Of a stretch of 64,000 nucleotides of DNA, positions 1-7,351 are shown in pieces. The notes below the pieces were generated by a model that was given only the letters and a program-made list of their open reading frames with translations, was not told the DNA's origin and ran no database searches. This DNA comes from Demequina flava. Lineage in GTDB: Bacteria > Actinomycetota > Actinomycetes > Actinomycetales > Demequinaceae. Each line of letters opens with the position of its first letter. Position 1 is the first letter of the stretch. The position numbers and the translations under genes were made by a program. Where the stretch lies: the NCBI RefSeq assembly GCF_000975035.1, contig NZ_BBRA01000002.1, positions 372,001-436,000 on the forward strand. Direction: 5' to 3'.

Positions 1-1
1 C

Positions 2-742
2 AACACCCTGCTGCACGCAGGTGACGACATCATGAAGTTCAAGTACGTCGTCAAGAACGAGGCATGGCGCGCCGGCAAGACCGCGACCTTCATGCCCAAG
101 CCGCTGTTCGGTGACAACGGTTCCGGTATGCACGTTCACCAGTCCATCTGGAAGAACGGCGAGCCGCTGTTCTACGACGAGGCTGGCTACGGCGGTCTGT
201 CCGACATCGCACGCTGGTACATCGGTGGAATCCTCAAGCACGCTCCTTCGCTGCTTGCCTTCACCAACCCCACCGTGAACTCATACCACCGCCTGGTTCC
301 CGGCTACGAGGCACCCGTCAACCTGGTGTACTCGGCACGTAACCGCTCCGCGGCTGTGCGTATCCCCGTCACCGGTTCCAACCCCAAGGCCAAGCGCATT
401 GAGTTCCGCGCACCTGACGCTTCGGGTAACCCCTACCTGTGCTTCTCGGCACTGCTCATGGCAGGCCTGGACGGCATCAAGAACAAGATCGAGCCGCCCG
501 CTCCGATCGACAAGGACCTGTACGAGCTGCCCCCCGAGGAGCACGCAGAGATCGCTCAGGTTCCGGACTCGCTGGACAAGGTGCTCGATGCTCTTGAGGC
601 TGACCACAGCTACCTCACCGAGGGTGACGTCTTCACCGAAGACCTCATCGCCGAGTGGATCGACTACAAGCGCGCGAACGAGATCGACCCGCTGCGCTTC
701 CGTCCCCACCCGCACGAGTTCGAGCTGTACTACGACTGCTAA
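2..742 (+). CDS. glnA: Glutamine synthetase type I, C-terminal part (5' end outside window)
   Basis: ATP-dependent ligation of ammonia to glutamate; cytoplasmic dodecamer and the main nitrogen-assimilation enzyme. The frame is already open at base 2, so the N-terminus lies upstream. Visible GS landmarks are [19 protein letters not shown] (nucleotide- and glutamate-binding HxH region), the NxxxRS loop ([11 protein letters not shown]) and KRIEFRAPD. The motif DLYELPPEE contains the Tyr (codon 521-523) that is adenylylated in GSI-beta enzymes, which fits the presence of glnE at 18.7-21.7 kb. The last eight codons and stop are the attachment site of the integrated element that follows. The protein is unchanged because the site restores FELYYDC-stop, but the gene is cut off from its own terminator at 9767-9806. 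Confidence 0.97.
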   Translation, partial: NTLLHAGDDIMKFKYVVKNEAWRAGKTATFMPKPLFGDNGSGMHVHQSIWKNGEPLFYDEAGYGGLSDIARWYIGGILKHAPSLLAFTNPTVNSYHRLVPGYEAPVNLVYSARNRSAAVRIPVTGSNPKAKRIEFRAPDASGNPYLCFSALLMAGLDGIKNKIEPPAPIDKDLYELPPEEHAEIAQVPDSLDKVLDALEADHSYLTEGDVFTEDLIAEWIDYKRANEIDPLRFRPHPHEFELYYDC

Positions 743-743
743 G
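717..743 (+). other. attL: 27-bp attachment core at the glnA 3' end
   Basis: Matches 9720-9746 exactly over 27 bases and diverges immediately on both sides (g/c on the left, a/t on the right). It covers the last codons and stop of glnA (FELYYDC-stop) plus one base. The integrase stop codon lies only 30 bases further in, as expected for a tyrosine recombinase beside its att site. Confidence 0.93.
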
Positions 744-772
744 AGTCAAACCCTGATTTACCTGGGTTGACG

Positions 773-1909
773 TCATATCGACACCGACTCAGTCCGCAGA
801 GAGTCCGCACGGGCCGCAAAGATCCTTGAGATCGCGGCTCGTGTGGACTCTTCTGTATCTGGCCACAAATGCGCGTAGGTGTTGAGCGTCGTGGTCGCCT
901 GCGCGTGACGCAGCCGTGCTTGCACGATCTTTACGTCGCAGCCCTCGGAGATCAGCAGGGATGCGTAATAGTGGCGCAAGTCATGGAATCGGAACGTGTC
1001 TGGCAGTCCAGCAGGGCCACGGGCCACACGCACCGCGCGCTCAATCTGGAACGGCTTCACCTGCTGGCCAAGAATATCCTCCAGTAGCCACTTCTCCCCC
1101 GTCGCATAACGTGACAGCTCGAGCGCCATATCCGGCGCAATCGGGATCGCCGTCATCGACATCTCGGACTTGAGTGCCTGCTCTGGATACTGAACCGCCG
1201 GGGAGATTACCCCGCGCATGAAATCCACATCCGAGTTTCGCAACCCGCACGTCTCCGCAATGCGAAGGCCCGCGAACGCGCCCAATAGGATCGCCGGACG
1301 TAGTTGCTCTGGCATCGCGTCGTGCAAGTCCCACACCTGCGCAGTGGTCGCCACGTAGGGACGCTGAGCACCGGCTTTGGGTGACGTGCGCCGAGAGCAT
1401 GGGTTGCGAGTAATCACACCGTCGTGGACTGCATCGGACATGATCTGCGACAACCTGGAATGCACGGCGTAAACCGTGGAATCCGCGTAGCCATCGCGTT
1501 TGAGTTTCGCCACCCAGGACTTCACCTGCGAAGGCTTTACATCCCCGATGCGCTGCCCGCCGAATGCTTCCACGATGTGCTTGATATGTACCTGCGCCTG
1601 ACGCACCGTTGAAGGTCGGTTAACGCCGTAGCCCTCGATCCACTGATCGCACCACGCCGCGACGGTAATCCGGGTCGCCGCCGGATCAACATGCGTCCCC
1701 GTGCGCACCTTGGACTTCTGCGTCTCCAGCCAGTCAACGGCGCCGGACTTCTTTTTTGTGGTCTTGAGCACGTCGAAGTGGCGTGTGTGCTCTTTGCCGT
1801 TGGCGTCCCGATAGCGCGCACGGTACTTCCCGCTGGCTGCCAAGGTGATGCCTGGGGGCAACTTGCGCGCAACCTTCACGGTGCCGCCTTGGATCTGAAC
1901 GCTACTCAT
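773..1909 (-). CDS. Tyrosine site-specific integrase
   Basis: Phage-type tyrosine recombinase (378 aa) that would integrate and excise the element at the glnA 3' end. An N-terminal arm-binding segment (residues ~20-60, GKYRARYRDANGKE) is followed by a SAM-like core-binding domain (~80-165) and the catalytic domain. Catalytic set: Arg216 (GLRIAE), His309-x-x-Arg312 (HDLRH), His335 (RLRHAQ) and nucleophile Tyr345 (LNTYAHLWP). The start ATG overlaps the 3' end of the upstream repressor gene by 8 bases, so repressor and integrase are probably co-transcribed leftward. Transcription runs toward attL, antisense to read-through from glnA. Full length for this family. Confidence 0.95.
   Translation of the reverse strand: MSSVQIQGGTVKVARKLPPGITLAASGKYRARYRDANGKEHTRHFDVLKTTKKKSGAVDWLETQKSKVRTGTHVDPAATRITVAAWCDQWIEGYGVNRPSTVRQAQVHIKHIVEAFGGQRIGDVKPSQVKSWVAKLKRDGYADSTVYAVHSRLSQIMSDAVHDGVITRNPCSRRTSPKAGAQRPYVATTAQVWDLHDAMPEQLRPAILLGAFAGLRIAETCGLRNSDVDFMRGVISPAVQYPEQALKSEMSMTAIPIAPDMALELSRYATGEKWLLEDILGQQVKPFQIERAVRVARGPAGLPDTFRFHDLRHYYASLLISEGCDVKIVQARLRHAQATTTLNTYAHLWPDTEESTRAAISRIFAARADSLRTESVSI
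790..809. promoter_or_regulatory. Candidate integrase/Xis arm site (left), two agtccgca units
   Basis: Two copies of agtccgca at 791-798 and 802-809, spaced 11 bases (one helical turn). The block cagtccgcagagagtccgca recurs with one mismatch at 9596-9615, inside the right end. Paired, helically phased repeats near both att sites are what arm-type binding sites of lambda-like integrases look like. The left copy lies within the 3' coding end of the integrase gene. Role is inferred. Confidence 0.5.
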
Positions 1910-2549
1910 CGTCGTCTACTGGTGCGTGATAGTCGTTGATCTCCTGCGCCAGGCCTTGCAGGTATGGCGCAGAGTATCCCTCGCCTGGGGTGAACTCTCG
2001 GAGCTCAAGGTCCGGGTCCGGCGAGAAGGTCCGCCGTTCGAGGGCATCCTCATCGGCTTCCGGCTCGATACCCCAGTACGCATGCGTTCCCTGGCGCACG
2101 AGAGTTTCAATCGTCGTCTTGTCTAGCCAGGATTCGGCTGAGAGGTAATGACCCACCGTCATGGGTTCACCGCTCGAATCGAGGTTTTCCAACGCGATCG
2201 TGAGGTTGATTTGCGCCTCCCGCATGCGCTTGACGGCTTCGATCAAGTCTCGGCTTCGCGCGCTGCACTGATAGGTCCAAGCATTTACCTGCGCGGCGGC
2301 GTCCCCAGACAGCAGCCTCGACACATCAAAAAGATTAAGCACTGCGACCAGATCATGTGCCTCGGCAAGTTTTAGCGGACGCTCGCCCTTCTCGATTGCC
2401 CACACTGTCGCCTGGGACCACTTCCAGCCTCGGCTGCGCATCTTTTCGGCCAGGTATTTCTGCGAGCGCTCGCCTCGGAACGTTGCCAGGTTGCGACCGA
2501 TCTGTGCGTCGGCCCCGACTTCTTCTCGCGCATCTTCATTCTTCGCCAT
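1902..2549 (-). CDS. XRE-family helix-turn-helix repressor (element immunity/lysogeny regulator)
   Basis: 215 aa. Residues ~16-75 form an XRE/Cro-CI HTH (IGRNLATFRGERSQKYLAEKM and SQATVWAIEKGERP, recognition helix followed by the typical EKGxR turn). The remaining ~140 residues are not recognised and are acidic at the C-terminus. It is divergent from the AlpA-led operon across a 98-bp gap containing a perfect palindrome and a consensus -10 box, and overlaps the integrase start by 8 bases. This is the position of a satellite/prophage master repressor controlling both directions. A restriction-modification controller is less likely because no R-M genes are near. Confidence 0.85.
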   Translation of the reverse strand: MAKNEDAREEVGADAQIGRNLATFRGERSQKYLAEKMRSRGWKWSQATVWAIEKGERPLKLAEAHDLVAVLNLFDVSRLLSGDAAAQVNAWTYQCSARSRDLIEAVKRMREAQINLTIALENLDSSGEPMTVGHYLSAESWLDKTTIETLVRQGTHAYWGIEPEADEDALERRTFSPDPDLELREFTPGEGYSAPYLQGLAQEINDYHAPVDDDE

Positions 2550-2567
2550 GCACCAAGACTACCGCAC

Positions 2568-2601
2568 CTAGTCACGCATGACTAGACATGGTCGTTATAA
2601 T
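2568..2601 (+). promoter_or_regulatory. Divergent operator palindrome and rightward promoter of the element
   Basis: CTAGTCA-N4-TGACTAG at 2568-2585 is a perfect 7-bp-arm palindrome between the divergent repressor and AlpA-type genes. TATAAT at 2596-2601 is a consensus -10 on the + strand. The palindrome covers the -35 region, so bound XRE repressor would block the rightward operon. A half-site-like ctagtta follows at about 2632-2638, just before the AlpA ribosome-binding site. Confidence 0.7.
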
Positions 2602-2647
2602 AGAAATTGCCGTCGACCAGGACTGCACTTTCTAGTTAGGAGAAGTG

Positions 2648-2833
2648 ATGCGCTACATGACCGTCGAAGAGCTTGCGAATCTCTGTCGGACGAGCCCGAA
2701 CACCGTTCATTGGTGGATCGCCCAGGGCACAGCTCCATTGAGCCAGAAGATCGGACGTCGACGGCTCTTCCCCGTCGAAGAGGTCGAACGATGGCTCGCC
2801 GCCCAGCCGAGTGACTCCGGGGTCCGGGCATGA
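2648..2833 (+). CDS. AlpA/excisionase-type MerR-like DNA-binding protein
   Basis: 61 aa winged-HTH of the helix_turn_helix_17/AlpA type: MTVEELANLCRTSPNTVHWW is the HTH and RRRLFPVEEVERWLA the wing and closing helix. Such proteins act as excisionases or as activators of satellite excision genes. ATG 2648 was chosen over GTG 2645 because AGGAG at 2638-2642 gives a 5-base spacing. First gene of the rightward operon; its stop overlaps the next start (ATGA). Confidence 0.82.
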   Translation: MRYMTVEELANLCRTSPNTVHWWIAQGTAPLSQKIGRRRLFPVEEVERWLAAQPSDSGVRA

Positions 2834-3036
2834 GCGCGCCGCTGGTGAATGTCAACGTTGTCGTTCTCGACTCGCGTGCCATTGCTCACGCGAGCGACTT
2901 GGGCGTGAGTGCCGCCGCGCGCATCTTGGATTCGCTTGCAGATCGGGAGTACGGGCGTCCGCTCACCTATGCCGACCCAACAGGCGATATTGCTACCTGG
3001 AACGCGCTGATCGCGGAGGTGGGAGCCACACCATGA
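2830..3036 (+). CDS. Small hypothetical protein of the element operon
   Basis: 68 aa, not recognised. The ATG overlaps the upstream stop by four bases (ATGA) and its own stop overlaps the next ATG the same way, so translation is coupled. Predicted mixed alpha/beta with a hydrophobic N-terminal strand (VNVNVVVLD); no cysteines and no membrane segment. Position beside AlpA and before the ATPase suggests an early regulatory or replication accessory role, but nothing in the sequence proves it. Confidence 0.6.
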   Translation: MSAPLVNVNVVVLDSRAIAHASDLGVSAAARILDSLADREYGRPLTYADPTGDIATWNALIAEVGATP

Positions 3037-3299
3037 CCACACCAATGAAGCGGCCCACCCCGAGCGGCAACTCGGAGCGGGCCATAGCAGAATCCGCTAC
3101 CAACGACTTCTACCCACCTACGATACCGCGACGGCCCGGTCCGCACGACGATGGGCGCCCGCCCGGTCCCACGTCCGCCCAGGAGCGCGAGTATCTCGCA
3201 ATTGAAGCGCACGTCCGTCGGCTCAATGCTACTAACCGACGCCGTCTGATGGCTGAGCTCACAGGGCTGTGCTCGCAGGATGGAGCGCGCCGTGACTGA
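3033..3299 (+). CDS. Small hypothetical protein, proline-rich N-terminus
   Basis: 88 aa, not recognised. The start ATG 3033 overlaps the previous stop (ATGA). The N-terminal half is Pro/Gly rich and probably disordered; the C-terminal ~35 residues (AQEREYLAIEAHVRRLNATNR...) look like a charged helical pair. A longer in-frame extension upstream would overlap two genes and lacks a ribosome-binding site, so it was rejected. Confidence 0.55.
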   Translation: MTTPMKRPTPSGNSERAIAESATNDFYPPTIPRRPGPHDDGRPPGPTSAQEREYLAIEAHVRRLNATNRRRLMAELTGLCSQDGARRD

Positions 3300-3444
3300 A
3301 CCGCGCATATCGATGGACCCGGGGCGCGGTGCCCTCCAACTCTCTGACCTTATTCGCAGGGGCGAGCGACTGCCTGCCCCGCCCACTCCCCAGGCACCCG
3401 CATGCCCGACGTGCGGCGCAGCCAGGACGGACACACGTGACTAA
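3292..3444 (+). CDS. Very small zinc-knuckle ORF (50 aa)
   Basis: GTG 3292 overlaps the preceding stop by 8 bases and the frame ends TAA 3442-3444 inside the start of the ATPase gene, so it fits the overlapping gene chain. Ends with a CPTCG half-zinc-ribbon (only two cysteines), preceded by a short amphipathic helix (GALQLSDLIRRGERLP). Two Cys alone cannot form a classical zinc site, so it may dimerise or simply be a remnant. Supported mainly by the tight overlaps. Confidence 0.45.
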   Translation: MTEPRISMDPGRGALQLSDLIRRGERLPAPPTPQAPACPTCGAARTDTRD

Positions 3445-4561
3445 CGATGAAGCCCTGCCCGAAGTGCGGCAGTTACGACTTACGCCAGCCTCGCACTTCA
3501 AACCCAAGCGCGTGCGCTGGCTCATGCCAGACCGCATCCCATTGGGAGAGGTGTCTCTCACGGCAGGCCGTGCCGGAATCGGGAAATCAACATTTCTGGC
3601 CCACCTCGCAGGCGCGGTCACACGGGGCGATCTCGGCGGTGACCTCAAGCGTCCCGCAGGCGTCGCAATTGTCGCCACTGAGGATTCCTGGGAGTACACG
3701 ATCGTCCCGCGCCTGATGGCCGCAGGTGCTGACCTAGAGCGCGTGTTCCGGCTCGACGTCACTGAGGCGGAAATCGGTGGATACACGCTGTCTTTACCGG
3801 CAGACGACCGACGGCTCGAGGCTGCAATCCGCGACAACGACCTAGGTGCCGTCATCCTCGACCCGCTGTTGTCCGCCCTGCACGGCAAGCTTGACGCCCA
3901 CCGGGATCAGGACGTGCGCCAAGCACTCACCCCACTAACCCGAATAGCAAACGCCACAGGCGCAGCGATTGTCGGCAACGCCCACCTGCGCAAAGCCGTT
4001 ACCGGCGACCTGCTCTCAATGGTGTCGGGATCGCTCGCGTTCGGTGCGGTGGCACGCGCGGTCCTGGGGTTCGCCGCCGATCCTGACTCCGGCGAGCATG
4101 TGATGTCGTTGATAAAGAGCAATCTAGGTCCCGGCGATGTTCCCGACATGGCGTACCGACTCGCGTCCGTGAACGTCCCCACGGATGACGGCGACGCACC
4201 CGTCGCCAGATTCGAGATCGCGGGCGAAGCAACTACCCGCATGCGAGACATGATCAACGGCGGCGATGACGACCGGAGCGAGCGTGACGCCGCTGTGGAA
4301 TGGCTACGCGACTACCTCATCGACGCGGGCGGCGGTGCGCCTGCCGCAGATGTGAAGCGTGACTGCAGCAGGGCAGGGTTCGCGGTTCGCACCATCGAGC
4401 GTGCCCGCGTCAAGGCCGGTGTAACCACCAATCGGCAGGGGTTTGGCAAAGGAGCGACCTATGTCTGGGAGTACGACCCGGGCTCATCCTCGCCACATGG
4501 AGACCATGATCGCCAGGACATACGCGCTGGCGAGCATGGCGAGCATAGGGGTGGCTGGTGA
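3437..4561 (+). CDS. RepA-like / AAA_25 RecA-fold ATPase
   Basis: 374 aa. Residues 44-52 GRAGIGKST are Walker A and 138-142 AVILD Walker B, in a KaiC/DnaB-like RecA fold of the RepA/AAA_25 type found as hexameric replicative helicases of plasmids and phages. The C-terminal ~70 residues before the tail (DAAVEWLRDYLIDAGGGAPA...FAVRTIERARVKAGV) form a winged helix typical of the family, probably DNA binding. GTG 3437 overlaps the upstream small ORF by 8 bases; an earlier in-frame start would overlap it completely. It is the only replication-type gene of the element and probably drives its autonomous replication after excision. No separate primase is seen. Confidence 0.85.
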   Translation: MTNDEALPEVRQLRLTPASHFKPKRVRWLMPDRIPLGEVSLTAGRAGIGKSTFLAHLAGAVTRGDLGGDLKRPAGVAIVATEDSWEYTIVPRLMAAGADLERVFRLDVTEAEIGGYTLSLPADDRRLEAAIRDNDLGAVILDPLLSALHGKLDAHRDQDVRQALTPLTRIANATGAAIVGNAHLRKAVTGDLLSMVSGSLAFGAVARAVLGFAADPDSGEHVMSLIKSNLGPGDVPDMAYRLASVNVPTDDGDAPVARFEIAGEATTRMRDMINGGDDDRSERDAAVEWLRDYLIDAGGGAPAADVKRDCSRAGFAVRTIERARVKAGVTTNRQGFGKGATYVWEYDPGSSSPHGDHDRQDIRAGEHGEHRGGW

Positions 4562-4866
4562 GCAACTTCCCGATGATGCCGGGCGCTCTGGCACACGACT
4601 GGCGTGCGCTCAACAACCTGATCGACCATTACGGCCAGCGCCAACCGATCCCGTGCCGCGACGGATATATCGAGCCATCGAGGACGTGGACCAGCGAGAA
4701 AAGCGCCGAACGTGACGCAGCTGCCGAAGCGTGCGGCGACTGTCCAGCGCTTACCCAATGCCGCGACTACGGCATCACGCACCCCGAAGAGTCCGGCGTA
4801 TACGGCGGCCTCACGGACATCCAGCGCCGAAATCCATCACACAACCGAGTTAAGGAGGGCCAGTAA
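4558..4866 (+). CDS. WhiB-like iron-sulfur transcription factor carried on the element
   Basis: 102 aa. Cys33, Cys59, Cys62 and Cys68 form the WhiB pattern C-x25-C-x2-C-x5-C that holds a [4Fe-4S] cluster (PCRDG; ACGDCPALTQC), followed by GVYGGLTD (residues 80-87), the G[VI]WGG turn with Tyr for Trp, and a basic tail. Chromosomal WhiB proteins bind primary sigma factor; phage-borne copies such as TM4 WhiBTM4 can interfere with host WhiB function. GTG 4558 overlaps the ATPase stop (GTGA). A likely role is redirecting host or helper-phage transcription, but this is inference. Confidence 0.88.
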   Translation: MSNFPMMPGALAHDWRALNNLIDHYGQRQPIPCRDGYIEPSRTWTSEKSAERDAAAEACGDCPALTQCRDYGITHPEESGVYGGLTDIQRRNPSHNRVKEGQ

Positions 4867-5231
4867 TGCCCCGTCACACGCACCCGTCACACATTCGCCG
4901 CCCCTACCGAGGGGACGCCACACGCCATGACCAATCTCACCGCATCGCCTCGGAGCTCCGACGGCTCATGGCTTCACGGCGTGGCGAGGAAGTGCCCGAA
5001 CCTGACGATGAGCGCGCATTCATCCGTATCCAGGCGATGACGCTCGCCGACGGTGCCGCGACGCTCACAGTCGGCACCGCTAAGCCCATCCGCGTCACGT
5101 GGCAGGGCCAGCGCTGGCAGTGCTCGGAATGCGGGAATTTGGGAACCAAGTGCTCGCACGCTCGCACGCTGCGTGAGTCGGTGCCGTACCTGCGAATGCG
5201 CCGCCAACTCAAGCGTGAGGCCGCCGCATGA
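4866..5231 (+). CDS. Small SWIM-like zinc protein
   Basis: 121 aa. GGAGGG sits 6 bases before ATG 4866. The central part (TLADGAATLTVGTAKPIRVTW) resembles beta strands and is followed by CSECGNLGTKCSH (a CxxC...CxH cluster like a SWIM zinc finger) and a basic tail (RMRRQLKREAAA). SWIM-type fingers bind DNA or protein. Its stop overlaps the next gene's ATG, and that gene encodes a shorter protein of the same architecture, suggesting duplication. Confidence 0.6.
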   Translation: MPRHTHPSHIRRPYRGDATRHDQSHRIASELRRLMASRRGEEVPEPDDERAFIRIQAMTLADGAATLTVGTAKPIRVTWQGQRWQCSECGNLGTKCSHARTLRESVPYLRMRRQLKREAAA

Positions 5232-5437
5232 TGCCCGCCGTCGTGCGCATCGCCGGGTCGCGAGCCCAGGAAGTCCTAGCCATCGTCACGGTACCGGGCG
5301 CCGATGAAGTGCGAGTCCGCTGGCGTCCTGGCTCATGGCGCTGCGACCGCCACGGTGCCCAGAACATGCCGAATTGTGCGCATACGAGGGCGCTTCTCAA
5401 CTCCGCCGAATACGGCCTGTGCCTGGAGAACTCATGA
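5228..5437 (+). CDS. Second small SWIM-like zinc protein
   Basis: 69 aa, translationally coupled to the preceding gene (ATGA). Same layout in shorter form: a beta-rich part (VLAIVTVPGADEVRVRW) then W-x-CDRHGAQNMPNCAHTRAL, where Cys-x2-His plus Cys-x-His could hold one zinc. The WQCSECG...CSHARTL of the upstream protein aligns by eye with WRCDRHG...CAHTRAL here. Function unknown; the pair may act together. Confidence 0.6.
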   Translation: MMPAVVRIAGSRAQEVLAIVTVPGADEVRVRWRPGSWRCDRHGAQNMPNCAHTRALLNSAEYGLCLENS

Positions 5438-5718
5438 CCGAATCAAGACAGATCACCGACGACGAGCTACGAGGCTTAACCCCGGCCCAGATTAATGAGC
5501 ATCGACTAGCTGGAAGGCTCGATGCCCTCATGCGCGGCGAGACGCCCAAAACCACCCCAGAGGAAGCCGCGCCCCGCTTCAGCGGCTCAGCCGACGCCGG
5601 GCCACGCGGGGACACCTCGACCTACATCCACGAGGCCGACCTGGCGACCATGAGCGCTACCGACATCAACAACGCCCGACGGCTTGGACAACTCGACCAC
5701 ATCACACGAAAGCACTAG
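5434..5718 (+). CDS. Phage-type protein with two internal copies of an INxxRxxGxLD motif
   Basis: 94 aa, ATGA overlap with the upstream gene. Two related segments: LTPAQINEHRLAGRLDALMRG (residues ~15-35) and MSATDINNARRLGQLDHITR (~73-92), both fitting a pattern (T/S)xxxINxxRxxGxLDxx. Similar short C-terminal motifs occur, from memory, in actinophage virion-region proteins; their function is unknown. The linker is acidic/proline rich. Could be a helper-capsid or scaffold interaction peptide. Confidence 0.55.
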   Translation: MTESRQITDDELRGLTPAQINEHRLAGRLDALMRGETPKTTPEEAAPRFSGSADAGPRGDTSTYIHEADLATMSATDINNARRLGQLDHITRKH

Positions 5719-5727
5719 GAGATTCCC

Positions 5728-6408
5728 ATGCAACACACCTACGCACGCCCTAACGGCACCGTCATGCTTACCCTGCCCGACCCGACCCCCGACGCCCTCG
5801 CTGGCTTCGCATGGCCTGAGGAGATTGCCGCCCTGCTCACCGCAGCCGATGACGCCTGGCGCGCGATGACCGAGGCCGAGATTGATTGGACTCAGGCGCG
5901 TGATGATCTACAGCTCGGTGCACCCAGCCGTGACAAGGCTCTACTTGTCGAGGCAGTGAAGTCAGGCAAGGCCGATCCCGGCACGCCTGCCACAGATGCC
6001 GCCCAGCGTGCCGAGGAAGTGGCATGGGTGAAATTCGAGGTGGCCAGGGAAGCCGCCGCCGCACCAGCCCGTGAAGCCAAAGCCGCCGTCGTCGAATACC
6101 TCGCGAAGAACGCCGATCAGATTGCAGCTCACGAAGTCGCAGTGCTTGAAGCTGCACAGCAAGCGCACGACGCCGCAGAGCAGGCAGCACGGGACGCACG
6201 TACAGCCAGCCGCATCGTAGGGGCCCTATGGGGCACCGTCCACGCCTACTCCCATGGACGGTACGACGCCACCACCTGGATGCTGGCACCTGACTATAAG
6301 TACGTCACGCAGTCGGGGCGCGATGCACTGCGGGCTAGGTACGAGGCCATCCGGGATGGCAGGCCGGACCCCACCACCGTCGTCAACGCAGGCGCTCGAC
6401 AGTTCTAG
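5728..6408 (+). CDS. Alanine-rich coiled-coil hypothetical protein
   Basis: 226 aa with AGGAG 8 bases before ATG 5728. Residues ~35-160 are Ala/Glu/Arg-rich helix with heptad-like spacing (EVAREAAAAPAREAKAAVVEYL, AQQAHDAAEQAARDARTASR), i.e. a long coiled coil. The C-terminal ~60 residues are globular with aromatic positions (WGTVHAYSHGRYDATTW). No recognised domain and no membrane segment. Last gene before a strong hairpin, so it ends the early rightward operon. Confidence 0.6.
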   Translation: MQHTYARPNGTVMLTLPDPTPDALAGFAWPEEIAALLTAADDAWRAMTEAEIDWTQARDDLQLGAPSRDKALLVEAVKSGKADPGTPATDAAQRAEEVAWVKFEVAREAAAAPAREAKAAVVEYLAKNADQIAAHEVAVLEAAQQAHDAAEQAARDARTASRIVGALWGTVHAYSHGRYDATTWMLAPDYKYVTQSGRDALRARYEAIRDGRPDPTTVVNAGARQF

Positions 6409-6419
6409 AGTTCGCTCAA

Positions 6420-6450
6420 CGGTCGCGACGTTAAACAAGCGTCGCGACCG
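6420..6450 (+). terminator. Hairpin terminator after the early operon
   Basis: Inverted repeat cggtcgcgacg (6420-6430) / cgtcgcgaccg (6440-6450), 11-bp perfect arms and a 9-base AT-richer loop, 12 bases after the coiled-coil gene stop. Only a short T run follows, as is common in actinobacteria. Confidence 0.7.
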
Positions 6451-6602
6451 TTGCTGGCGGAACGTGAACGCGCGCCGACTCAGAGAATCAAACCGGGGGT
6501 AGGGGACCTTTCCCCTGGTAGATGCCACATATGCCGCCGGGGAGTGCCTTGTCTAGTTTTCAGAGCACAAACCAATGGCCCTCGACCAACTGGAGTACCA
6601 AC

Positions 6603-6980
6603 ATGACATCTGAAAATGACCCCCAGCCGCCCGCTGGACTACGTGACCGCGGCGAACGTTTCTGGACTCGCACCCTGGAGTATTTCGACCTCGAGCCAGG
6701 TGAGATCGAGCTCTTAACGGAGATTGCACGTGCCCTCGACCGGCTCACCGATCTCGATGAAGCTGCACGACGCGACGGCACGATGATCGAGTCTTCCCAA
6801 GGAATGCGCCTGCACCCGGCCATTGCTGAGCACCGCGCCCTGTCGTTGGCGACGGCCCGTATGCTCTCTCAGCTCGGACTGCCTGACGAGGACGGCACGC
6901 CCACTGTGGTGAGCGCCAAGAGTGCCGCAGCCAAAGCACGTGAGGCGCGGCTCAATGAGCAGAGTCGGATCGCACGGTAA
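6603..6980 (+). CDS. terS: Phage small terminase subunit homologue (P27-like)
   Basis: 125 aa. The layout GLRDRGERFWTRTLEYFDLEP - ELLTEIARALDRL - MRLHPAIAEHRALSLATARMLSQLGLPDEDG matches actinophage small terminase proteins (phage_terminase_4/P27 style): a charged GxxxFW start, helical ExA..LDxL, then LHPxxxExR..A..L..LGLP. TerS recognises pac/cos DNA and loads the large subunit. GGAG at 6592-6595 precedes ATG 6603 by 7 bases; a longer upstream frame lacks a site. There is no TerL or capsid gene nearby. In SaPI-type satellites a private TerS redirects the helper phage packaging motor to satellite DNA, which is the likely job here. Confidence 0.75.
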   Translation: MTSENDPQPPAGLRDRGERFWTRTLEYFDLEPGEIELLTEIARALDRLTDLDEAARRDGTMIESSQGMRLHPAIAEHRALSLATARMLSQLGLPDEDGTPTVVSAKSAAAKAREARLNEQSRIAR

Positions 6981-7309
6981 TGGCCAAGAACAAGAAGCGG
7001 GTAGTGGAGCGTGATGCGGGCGAGTGGCCCGCCGTGCTTGCTGACCCCGATGCTCGACAATGGCGCTCAAGGTCCGCTACGGCTTCATTCCTGGCCGCTG
7101 AGGGCGTCGGGGAGGCGAGCATGGTTGAACGGTTCGACAGTCCCGCTGGCCGTCGATATGCAGCCATTTGCGCATGGTCCCGGCGTCACATGGAATCGAC
7201 CGTGCGGCCCGGCCAAGTGGATCAGGGTGAGATGAACCGCAGCGGCCTACGCCGTGTGCAGCAAGCCGCCAACCGCGCCCGGATTCTCGAGGTATTGGGA
7301 GCTCATTAG
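6980..7309 (+). CDS. Hypothetical protein coupled to small terminase
   Basis: 109 aa, basic N-terminus (MAKNKKRVVERDAGEW), predicted all-helical, no cysteines or membrane span. Start overlaps the terS stop (TAATG), so the two are probably translated together. Not recognised; a packaging partner or capsid-size factor are guesses consistent with position only. It is the last rightward gene; the next genes run in the opposite direction. Confidence 0.6.
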   Translation: MAKNKKRVVERDAGEWPAVLADPDARQWRSRSATASFLAAEGVGEASMVERFDSPAGRRYAAICAWSRRHMESTVRPGQVDQGEMNRSGLRRVQQAANRARILEVLGAH

Positions 7310-7351
7310 TGCCAGCGGAAACGCCCGGCGCGGGCACGCGTGCCACTTGCT

